Positions 8,481-15,505 of a stretch of DNA of 32,226 bases are shown one piece after another (position 1 is the stretch's first letter; every line of letters starts with the position of its first letter). The notes beneath the pieces are model-generated. The model was not told the origin of the DNA. It made no database searches and saw nothing but the letters and a program-made list of their open reading frames with translations. The DNA comes from Bacteroidales bacterium (GTDB taxonomy: Bacteria; Bacteroidota; Bacteroidia; Bacteroidales; Tenuifilaceae): the NCBI GenBank assembly GCA_018056955.1, contig JAGPEQ010000007.1, forward strand, positions 38,383 to 70,608, given 5' to 3'. Position numbers and translations under genes: made by a program.

Positions 8481-8990
8481 CTATGAAAATTCCTGTAAAA
8501 TTTGGTACTCATCGCCATGGCCATTTCTAACTATTGCATCCCAGTACCTATACGAAATTATGGCCTCAGTGCCCGTTTTCTTACTCCGGATTTTGACCTT
8601 TTTGAAGCGTTCCTTTTCCACATCAACCCCAATAAACTCAAAAGGCAGTTCAAATATTGACGCAAAATCGTGACCTAACTGAAGAATGGCATCGTCCTCA
8701 ATTTCGTGCCGCCATTTTACTGATACCTGTGTTTTGACGCCATGAATCTCTTCGAGTTTACGAAAAATCTCACTTATGTACTTATTTGAGCTACTGTTAG
8801 AATACTCTAAAAAGATAATCACTTGGGTATTTGGCGAAGGTTTTTGGCAATAACCTTCAACCCACTCCAAAAGGGGTTGCCAAAAGGTAAAAGGATCTTC
8901 GGTAATTGAACGACCTTCTATTTCGAGAATTCCCTCATCGGAAAAATTTACGTACGGACAATCCTGTGTTTTTTCAATAAGTATTCCCAT
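8481..8990 (-). CDS. SiaC-like (DUF1987) protein with C-terminal extension
   Basis: A 169-residue paralogue of the next gene downstream. It shares the opening CPYVNFSDEGILEIEGRSIT, the WQPLLEWVEGY segment and LEYSNSSSNK. The position matching the phosphorylated Thr68 of SiaC is Ser66 here. Residues from about 125 form an extension rich in basic residues (EKERFKKVKIRSKKTG) absent from the partner, ending in a short acidic/aromatic tail. The tandem arrangement suggests two regulators with different phosphorylation or output behaviour in one pathway. Assignment to DUF1987 is confident; function is inferred from the Pseudomonas system. Confidence 0.82.
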   Translation of the reverse strand: MGILIEKTQDCPYVNFSDEGILEIEGRSITEDPFTFWQPLLEWVEGYCQKPSPNTQVIIFLEYSNSSSNKYISEIFRKLEEIHGVKTQVSVKWRHEIEDDAILQLGHDFASIFELPFEFIGVDVEKERFKKVKIRSKKTGTEAIISYRYWDAIVRNGHGDEYQILQEFS

Positions 8991-9028
8991 TCCTATGGTA
9001 TTTTACCATGCCAATTAAGGACTATTGT

Positions 9029-9060
9029 CAAAAGTATTAAAAAAAAAGATCTAAAACAAA
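9029..9060 (-). promoter_or_regulatory. Promoter of the SiaC-like gene pair, TTTG-N20-TACTTTTG
   Basis: On the minus strand, TTTG (complement of 9057-9060), a 20-base spacer and TACTTTTG (complement of 9029-9036) match the Bacteroidota consensus. The -7 box is 38 bases before the ATG at 8990. The leader holds a small hairpin, ATGGTA/TACCAT, at 8995-9009. Confidence 0.65.
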
Positions 9061-9091
9061 TGCATTTTTATGAACATCAACTTTTCTCAGG

Positions 9092-10531
9092 TTAAATACC
9101 CCTAGCAAAATTAATAATAGCCCTAAAGGAAAATAACCTTAGTCCAAAAACTACAAGTAAACTTGATGCAAGAGTTGCTATGAATCCCGTTAAGTTATTA
9201 CCAACGGAGTATTGAATCATCAAACCAAAAGCCGAGTAAATTAAAATGTATAGTGATATTTTTAGCACCGATGTTTTGCTAATTGCACTCCCTTGACTAC
9301 GAATAAAGAAAAAAGCCTGCAGTAAAGATGCTATTGCATTAGCAACAAGGTTAGCCATGGCTGCACCAATCACCCCAAAACGCGGTATAAGGATTAGCAT
9401 GGAAAAAAGGGTTACAATTACAGCACCAAGCGATATTCTACAAAGCAACCAAATTTTCCCCTTGGCTGTTAGAGCAGTTCCGAAAAGATATGATAATGCC
9501 ACAAAAACAAAAGAGCCCATTAGTAAAACCAATGCTTTAGATGAAACATCGATATGCTCATGGTATAAAACGCTCATTACCGGGCGGTTATAAATCATAG
9601 TTGGAACTGCAATGGCAACCACAGGAATTAGAATCAGGTTAAACGAAAAGTTAAATAATTCCGTAATATCTTCCTGGTTACTCATCATGCGCGAGAAAAT
9701 TGGAAGCATAAGCGCAGCAAACAGGTATGAGTACATGTTAAATGCATCAAATAACCTAAATGCCTGAGCATAAATGCCTGCCGAAACTGCTCCCTCAGGG
9801 CATAAACGTTCCACCATAACTGTATCGAGCCTACTGTAGAGTGTCATAAGAAGAACCAGCGCGGCAAATGGCAAGCCCTTTTTAATCAGCGTTACTATAG
9901 TAATCCTGTCAAACTCCCTGTAAATTGCAATGCTATATTTCCCTTGAAGCAACCAAATTGCAATAAATATTGCAACTACATAAGCTAGGGTTTGTGATAG
10001 TGCAAATACCTCAACTGTTAATTGTATATTAAGGTTTCCCCATAAAAGTAACGATACCAAAACTATAACAATTGCTTTATCCATAACACTTAACACGCTA
10101 TCGGCCTTAAAAAGATGTAAGCCATTAAGGTTTGATCGGATAAAAAGTAATAGCGATGCTAAAAATTGGTTAAGTGTAAGCACGGCTAAAAGGACTATAT
10201 GCCTTTTCCCAAAACCCAATGAAACCCCAATACCCAATGTAACCATAAAATACACCAATGCCAACACCAACTTTATTACCAACACATTTGCAAACTGTTG
10301 CGATATCAGCTGTGGGTTATAGCTGATTTCGCGGTTATTGAAATTGGTTATACCAAGATCGAGTAAAAAATTGAAAAGAAGTGAGAAATTAAAGAGGGCA
10401 AAGTAAAAACCATACTCCTGAGCACCAAGTACAATTTGCACATTGCGGTCAATGGCAAATATCCAAAGCGGCTTCACTACCACATTTAAAAGCAAAAGGA
10501 AAATTAAATTGGTGGCAAATAATTTTCTCAT
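9092..10531 (-). CDS. Polysaccharide/oligosaccharide flippase (Wzx-like, MOP superfamily)
   Basis: A 479-residue, almost entirely hydrophobic protein with about 12-14 predicted membrane helices and short polar loops. This fits PF01943/PF13440-type polysaccharide biosynthesis transporters that flip lipid-linked sugars across the inner membrane. Family-like segments include QEYGFYFALFNFSLLFNFLL with LGITNFNNREI near the N-terminus, SRLDTVMVERLCPEGAVSAG midway and GVIGAAMANLVANAIASLLQ later. No glycosyltransferases or polymerase lie beside it, so the substrate (O-antigen, capsule or other) is unknown. It points away from the divergent tRNA-fMet gene. Confidence 0.83.
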   Translation of the reverse strand: MRKLFATNLIFLLLLNVVVKPLWIFAIDRNVQIVLGAQEYGFYFALFNFSLLFNFLLDLGITNFNNREISYNPQLISQQFANVLVIKLVLALVYFMVTLGIGVSLGFGKRHIVLLAVLTLNQFLASLLLFIRSNLNGLHLFKADSVLSVMDKAIVIVLVSLLLWGNLNIQLTVEVFALSQTLAYVVAIFIAIWLLQGKYSIAIYREFDRITIVTLIKKGLPFAALVLLMTLYSRLDTVMVERLCPEGAVSAGIYAQAFRLFDAFNMYSYLFAALMLPIFSRMMSNQEDITELFNFSFNLILIPVVAIAVPTMIYNRPVMSVLYHEHIDVSSKALVLLMGSFVFVALSYLFGTALTAKGKIWLLCRISLGAVIVTLFSMLILIPRFGVIGAAMANLVANAIASLLQAFFFIRSQGSAISKTSVLKISLYILIYSAFGLMIQYSVGNNLTGFIATLASSLLVVFGLRLFSFRAIINFARGI

Positions 10532-10628
10532 TTATAGCAAGTATAGTAGCGCAAGATATTTTAAATGTAGCAAAATGCGATATGCAAAGCTCAAAAACAT
10601 CTGTTTTTGTTAAAAAAAATTAATTGTG

Positions 10629-10660
10629 TTTTGTTGTTTACGTGAACTTTACTATATTTG
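10629..10660 (+). promoter_or_regulatory. Promoter of tRNA-fMet, TTTTG-N19-TATATTTG
   Basis: TTTTG (10629-10633), exactly 19 bases, then TATATTTG (10653-10660) gives a perfect Bacteroidota-type promoter. The tRNA begins 16 bases later, so the primary transcript should carry a very short 5' leader that includes CACTCGCA (10661-10668). Confidence 0.85.
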
Positions 10661-10676
10661 CACTCGCAAACTGAAT

Positions 10677-10749
<73 letters not shown>

Positions 10750-10760
10750 CAAAGAAGTAA

Positions 10761-10782
10761 ACCCCGCCAATGGCGGGGTTTT
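10761..10782 (+). terminator. Rho-independent terminator of tRNA-fMet
   Basis: ACCCCGCC (10761-10768) pairs with GGCGGGGT (10772-10779) around an AAT loop, followed by TTTT. It starts 12 bases after the tRNA. The same hairpin recurs in the next four repeat units, at about 10910-10930, 11059-11080, 11210-11230 and 11358-11378. Confidence 0.9.
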
Positions 10783-10850
10783 ATGTTTTAATTCCCTACT
10801 TAACCGATAATTCCAATTTTTACCGCATAAACTCCTGTTAATTTATTCAC

Positions 10851-11494
10851 TCGCAGGTTCGAGTTCCCGCTTGGCGGGACTGGCTCTGCCCCCGCTACAA
10901 AGAAGTAAGCCCCGCCAATGGCGGGGTTTTATGTTTTAATTCCCTACTTAACCGATAATTCCAATTTTTACCGCATTACCCCCTGCTGAATTATTCACTC
11001 GCAGGTTCGAGTTCCCGCTTGGCGCGGGACTGGCTCTGCCCACCCTACAAAGAAGTAAACCCCGCCATTGGCGGGGTTTTATGTTTTAATTAACCACTTA
11101 ACCTATAATTCCAATTTTTACCGCATTACCCCCTGCTGAATTATTCACTCGCAGGTTCGAGTTCCCGCTTGGCGCGGGACTAGCTCTGCCCCCGCTACAA
11201 AGAAGTAAGCCCCGCCAATGGCGGGGTTTTATGTTTTAATTCCCTACTTAACCGATAATTCCAATTTTTACCGCATAAACTCCTGTTAATTTATTCACTC
11301 GCAGGTTCGAGTTCCCGCTTGGCGGGACTGGCTCTGCCCCCGCTACAAAGAAGTAAGCCCCGCCAATGGCGGGGTTTTGTATTTTTAATCCTCACTTAAC
11401 TGCTAAATCCAATTTTTTAACGCATAATCTCCTGTTGATTTTTTCACTCGCAGGTTCGAGTTCTCGCTTGGCGGGACTAGCTCTGCACCCAGCT
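10851..11494 (+). repeat. Tandem array of tRNA-fMet 3'-tail units
   Basis: Five head-to-tail copies follow the tRNA gene, starting at 10851, 10999, 11149, 11299 and 11448. The first four are 148, 150, 150 and 149 bp; the fifth stops near 11494. The tRNA gene itself, from 10723 to 10850, is the sixth and only intact-gene member. Each unit begins TCGCAGGTTCGAGT, the T-arm of the tRNA. It then carries an inserted mini-palindrome, the tRNA acceptor end (CTGCCCCCGCTAC in most copies), AAAGAAGTAA, the CCCCGCC-AAT-GGCGGGG-TTTT terminator, and an A/T-rich spacer ending in CAC. The 5' two-thirds of the tRNA is missing from every unit, so none encodes a tRNA. Mosaic sharing of variants between copies suggests unequal crossing-over or gene conversion. 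Confidence 0.95.
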
Positions 11495-11731
11495 GTTAAT
11501 AGGATGAAACTAAACAAAAGGGGAACTCAATTTGATTTAATGCTATGGCTTAGTTCACCAATAAAAGAGTTTCTTAATTAAAGCCTTTGTCTATAAATAT
11601 TAGCTGTTGATATTCATTTATTTCTGTACTATCAAACCAAAAAGTGATCTTATCAAATTCCAGACCCAACAGATTGACAAAACATAGAATATGCATTAAC
11701 TTGACCAACCAAACAAAACCAACCACAGGCC
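11495..11731 (+). other. A/T-rich spacer between tail array and orphan secreted protein
   Basis: No convincing gene, RNA or consensus promoter is visible. A 25-codon frame (11503-11580) has no recognisable features. CTGTTAAT at 11493-11500 matches the end of the repeat spacers, so the last copy may have lost its middle by an internal deletion. The promoter of the downstream gene must lie here but does not match TAnnTTTG. Confidence 0.5.
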
Positions 11732-12856
11732 ATGAAAAAAATTCTATTTGCACTTATTTTGCTCGCAAGCCAAACAGTACTTGCACAGGAAACTGTAACC
11801 ATAAAATTTATTAGACCATCAAAGGTTCAAGGGTCAGCTGCAAAAATCCGAATTATCATTAATGATAACGAATATGTTCTTAAAAATGGAACCGAAACCA
11901 CGGTAATTATTCCTCACGATTACAGCAAACCTCTACTAGTTGAAGCATCGGCTGGTGGTACTCGTCAATCGTACAGATTGAGAGCTATTCCTAGCGAGAA
12001 GTATGTGTTTGAAACAGGTTTTGAGTTCAAAGGGATTTACCTGAAACTCCTTGAGGGGAAAGAGCTTGCAGTAGGAGAAGTGGTACATAAAGTAGATACT
12101 GCAAAAGCAGGGGGTGAAACCACTCTAAAAGTTGATAAAGACGGGCGAGCAGTGGGATTTACCATTGAGCGGATTGATGAGTCGGAGGCCATAAGGCAGG
12201 AGTGGCTTTCACGGGGTGGAAGAATTAAAAACGAGTCAGTCCTTTTAACTGGAACTTACTTCGGAATGAACCTGAAGGATTTTGACACCCGCGTTGATGG
12301 TTACGGTGGGGGTATATCGGCCTACCAGAACTGGATTAACCTTAAAATTCCAGAGTTCAAATCGGGAATTTCAACCTGGAACAGTTTCAACTACGGATGG
12401 GGCATTGACATGCTGCTGTATAGGTACAAATTAAATATGGACCTTTCCCCATCGGGAAGTATGGATATGTCGGTTCTTACCCTATCGTATCCCATCTCTG
12501 CAAACCTTGGTTGGACTTTTGGGATAGGCAAGTTTCTTGACCAAGGAAACTGGAAAGGGGTAGCACTAACCCTTAAGTATAAACCTTCATTAACGCTAAA
12601 CATGGTAAGCACTACCTCAACCATAAAAATGCCAGCACCACTAAACACCACCCAAACCGATTACAGCAGCGATACAAATGCAAGCATCAACCTAGGCGGT
12701 TTTGGCGTTGACTTTGAATTTTCAAACTTCACCGCAACAATGAATAGGTTAGCCCCCACCCCAAAAACTAAGTTCTCATTCTTTGTATTACCACCAGTTG
12801 GCGACACACCGCTATTTGTATCAATAAGTTTAGGTATCTCGTGGTACTCAAGGTAG
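11732..12856 (+). CDS. Secreted protein of unknown function, probable outer-membrane beta-barrel
   Basis: A 374-residue protein that I do not recognise as a named family. Residues 1-19 are a clear signal peptide (MKKILFALILLASQTVLAQ). Residues about 20-105 look like a beta-sandwich that could bind a ligand or partner (VTIKFIRPSKVQG through SYRLRAIPSEKYVF). From about residue 170 onwards the sequence is alternating polar/aromatic strands (LLTGTYFGMNLKD, FNYGWGIDMLLYRY, ALTLKYKPSLTLN). It ends FVSISLGISWYSR, as outer-membrane barrels often do with an aromatic near the terminus. It stands alone between the tRNA-tail array and a strong terminator. Confidence 0.7.
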   Translation: MKKILFALILLASQTVLAQETVTIKFIRPSKVQGSAAKIRIIINDNEYVLKNGTETTVIIPHDYSKPLLVEASAGGTRQSYRLRAIPSEKYVFETGFEFKGIYLKLLEGKELAVGEVVHKVDTAKAGGETTLKVDKDGRAVGFTIERIDESEAIRQEWLSRGGRIKNESVLLTGTYFGMNLKDFDTRVDGYGGGISAYQNWINLKIPEFKSGISTWNSFNYGWGIDMLLYRYKLNMDLSPSGSMDMSVLTLSYPISANLGWTFGIGKFLDQGNWKGVALTLKYKPSLTLNMVSTTSTIKMPAPLNTTQTDYSSDTNASINLGGFGVDFEFSNFTATMNRLAPTPKTKFSFFVLPPVGDTPLFVSISLGISWYSR

Positions 12857-12876
12857 TTTGAGTAAAAAGTATAATA

Positions 12877-12905
12877 AAGACCGAACAAATGTTCGGTCTT
12901 TTTTT
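12877..12905 (+). terminator. Strong rho-independent terminator
   Basis: A perfect 10-bp stem, AAGACCGAAC (12877-12886) with GTTCGGTCTT (12891-12900), has a 4-base AAAT loop, followed by five more T. It lies 20 bases after the stop of the orphan secreted protein. Confidence 0.92.
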
Positions 12906-12955
12906 ATTACACCCTAAAAGTCAAAGGTATAGTCAAAAAAGGGAATAATTTTCTT

Positions 12956-12963
12956 TAACTTTG
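12956..12963 (+). promoter_or_regulatory. Possible -7 element of the hybrid kinase gene
   Basis: TAACTTTG matches TAnnTTTG and lies 19 bases before the ATG at 12983. No TTTG is seen at -33. If used, transcription would start at about 12970, downstream of the alternative TTG start at 12965, which argues for the ATG. Confidence 0.45.
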
Positions 12964-12982
12964 GTTGCTAATTACAACCTCA

Positions 12983-15505
12983 ATGCTTCAAAAAATACAA
13001 AACAGAAATTACTGGATTAAGCCAAAGGTAATTGGTGGTTTCTTACTGATAATTATTTTTTCCGTTACAGCAATTGTTATGACCTACCAGGCGGTTAGCG
13101 ATCTAAAAACTACCCGCCAAGGGCTTGGGCTTCCCGGACAAAAAATTACTGTTCTGAACAGGTTGCTTGCATCAATTTATACTGAGGATAGCGATTTTAG
13201 GATGTATGTACTGACCTCAAACGACGATTACCTTAAAACCTACAACAACAATCACCAAAAAGTTACTGCTGCAATAAAATCGCTTCAAAAACTGGCATAC
13301 AGTAACCAATCGCAGCTAAACTCAATAAAAAAGATTGAAAAGCTACTTCAGAACAAAAGGGAAATTGAGGGCGAAATACTACAAATGCGACAAAGTATTA
13401 ATACCAGCATCTTTTACGACAGGGCAATGCAACGAATTGCCCGAGCAGGGTCGGAAACCCAGCGTTACCATGAGGTTTACAAGCAAAAAACAGTAACCCA
13501 GGTAAGACGCGATACCGTAATTTACAAAAAGGTAGACAATGAATCGATGGCCGCCAGGATAAAACGATTCTTCCTGGGACCAGAAAGAATTGACACTATT
13601 GCTACCGATACCCTTGTTGAATTTACGTACGATACCATACCTCACATCACCTACATATCGGACTCAATCATTCAACGGCTTTTACTAATTCTGGACAATA
13701 TAAGGAATGATCAGCAGAACCAACTTAGGCTTATCGACGAAAAGGAGAAAGAACTGCTTAACAGGAATAGAGCCATCCTGAATCAGGTTCAGCTTATTGT
13801 AACCAGTATTGAGAAACAGGAACAGGCTGAAGCTGTTAGCCAAGCATTATCGGTACAAGAAGTCTTAACCAAAAATCTCCTAATAATATTCCTGCTTGGG
13901 ACCATTACGTTTATTGTGCTGGTTATACTTATAGCAATTATAATGAGGGATATATCGCGCAACAGTACATACAATGCTCAACTTATTGAGGCAAAACAGT
14001 ATGCTGAAAATCTTTTGCGTTTGAAAGAGCAATTTCTGGCAAATATGAGTCACGAGATTCGTTCCCCATTAAGTGCAATTGTAGGAGTTTCGCGTCAACT
14101 ATCAAAAACTGAACTGAATGGCAAGCAAAAGGAGTACGTTGATGTGCTTAATAGCTCGTCGAACCACCTGATGGCTGTAATTAACGATATACTGGACTAC
14201 TCAAAACTAGCCACTGGCAAACTACGATTAGAAAGCAGAGAGTTCTCGCCACGCGAAGTGGTAAACGATACGGTTAAACTTTTTGAGGCAAGAGCAAATG
14301 AAAAAGGGTTACAAATTCTTTCGAATATCGATCAATCGTTACCTCACATTGTTGTTGGCGATGACTTTAGGTTAAGACAGGTACTTATCAACCTGCTAAG
14401 TAATGCCATTAAGTTCACTGAACAGGGCAGCATTATAGTATCGGGAGCAGTACTCCGCAAAACCGACGATTCGTTAAAAATTCAATTTACTGTTGCCGAT
14501 ACCGGTATTGGCATCTCTCCTGAGATGCAGTCGCAAGTATTCGAGGAATTCACCCAGGCCGATGGCGGAATATCACGCAAGTTTGGTGGAACAGGGCTAG
14601 GGTTAACCATTGTAAAGAAACTAGTTGAGCTACAGGGTGGTGAAATATCGCTTACCAGCGAACCCAATGAAGGTACCATTATAAGGGTGGTAATACCTTA
14701 CAGTATCAAGGAAACCAGAACTGCCAATGTTGACCAAGAAACCCATTACAGAATAAAAGCTGGCACTTCAATCTTAATCATTGACGACGATGAGGTTAAC
14801 CGGTTAATAGTTACTGAAATTGCCAAAAACGTTGGCCTAGAGGTTGATGCCATAAGCGATGCCAAAAACTTAACTGATCAGCTTAAAGCAAAAAAGTACG
14901 ATGCGGTTATAACCGATATTCAAATGCCCGAAGTTTCAGGCTACGAGGTGGTTCAACTAATTGAAAATGCCGGTTATAGCATTCCAGTTTTTGCAATTAC
15001 TGCAAACGATATGATTGACAATCCTGAACGTTTTAGCAGTTTGGGTTTCTCCGGATACCTCATAAAGCCATTTACTGAAGCAGACCTCATTCGACTGCTT
15101 GGCCCTGTAATTGGAGCAACTGGAGTTGTTACGGGCGATAAAAGAGAGAGGGCTGATACTTACAATAAATTCGATATCGAGGAGATATACCGATTTACCG
15201 GGGGAAATAAAGAAAGCGTTAAGCTAATTTTAGAGTCGTTACTTGAAAACACCCGAAAAAATGTTGAAGAGCTAAATCAGCTCATTAAAAGCAAGAATTT
15301 AACTAAGGCTTCAGCGGTAGCCCATAAGATGAAATCGGCTTTTAACCAGTTTAGGGTTTACGACATAGCAAGTATACTTCAACGAATTGAAACGCTCCCC
15401 CCCGACAAACACAAGGCAGCCACACTATACATGGATAGGCTAAACCGAAGAGTAAAGAGTTTTACAGTTGAGCTGCAGGAGCAAATTGACAACTTATTGA
15501 ACTAG
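12983..15505 (+). CDS. Hybrid sensor histidine kinase with receiver and HPt domains
   Basis: An 840-residue membrane phosphorelay protein. Transmembrane helices are at about 19-35 and 298-321. They bracket a periplasmic, largely helical sensor region that resembles the four-helix CHASE3/methyl-accepting type. A HisKA domain carries the phospho-accepting H357 in ANMSHEIRSPLS. The ATPase domain has N474 in LLSNAIKF, ADTGIGISPE and GGTGLGLTIV. A receiver domain has acidic IIDDDE, phospho-acceptor D645 in VITDIQMPE and K695. A C-terminal HPt domain carries H781 in VAHKMKSAF. All relay residues are present, so an internal His-Asp-His relay is expected; no separate output regulator is adjacent. The earlier TTG at 12965 would add six residues. 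The stop overlaps that of the convergent SpoIIE gene. Confidence 0.93.
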   Translation: MLQKIQNRNYWIKPKVIGGFLLIIIFSVTAIVMTYQAVSDLKTTRQGLGLPGQKITVLNRLLASIYTEDSDFRMYVLTSNDDYLKTYNNNHQKVTAAIKSLQKLAYSNQSQLNSIKKIEKLLQNKREIEGEILQMRQSINTSIFYDRAMQRIARAGSETQRYHEVYKQKTVTQVRRDTVIYKKVDNESMAARIKRFFLGPERIDTIATDTLVEFTYDTIPHITYISDSIIQRLLLILDNIRNDQQNQLRLIDEKEKELLNRNRAILNQVQLIVTSIEKQEQAEAVSQALSVQEVLTKNLLIIFLLGTITFIVLVILIAIIMRDISRNSTYNAQLIEAKQYAENLLRLKEQFLANMSHEIRSPLSAIVGVSRQLSKTELNGKQKEYVDVLNSSSNHLMAVINDILDYSKLATGKLRLESREFSPREVVNDTVKLFEARANEKGLQILSNIDQSLPHIVVGDDFRLRQVLINLLSNAIKFTEQGSIIVSGAVLRKTDDSLKIQFTVADTGIGISPEMQSQVFEEFTQADGGISRKFGGTGLGLTIVKKLVELQGGEISLTSEPNEGTIIRVVIPYSIKETRTANVDQETHYRIKAGTSILIIDDDEVNRLIVTEIAKNVGLEVDAISDAKNLTDQLKAKKYDAVITDIQMPEVSGYEVVQLIENAGYSIPVFAITANDMIDNPERFSSLGFSGYLIKPFTEADLIRLLGPVIGATGVVTGDKRERADTYNKFDIEEIYRFTGGNKESVKLILESLLENTRKNVEELNQLIKSKNLTKASAVAHKMKSAFNQFRVYDIASILQRIETLPPDKHKAATLYMDRLNRRVKSFTVELQEQIDNLLN

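Noticed and set aside
10851-11494. CRISPR array
   Set aside because: Units are about 150 bp and nearly identical throughout, with no short repeat and unique spacer structure and no cas genes; they derive from the tRNA 3' end.
10851-11494. Cluster of several tRNA-fMet genes
   Set aside because: Only the T-arm onward is present in each copy; D arm and anticodon are absent and the T-arm is interrupted, so no cloverleaf forms.
11503-11580. Small protein of 25 residues after the array
   Set aside because: No promoter, family resemblance or coding signature; it partly overlaps the decayed end of the last repeat.
12965-12982. TTG start adding six residues to the hybrid kinase
   Set aside because: The putative -7 box at 12956-12963 would start transcription at about 12970, leaving only the ATG at 12983.
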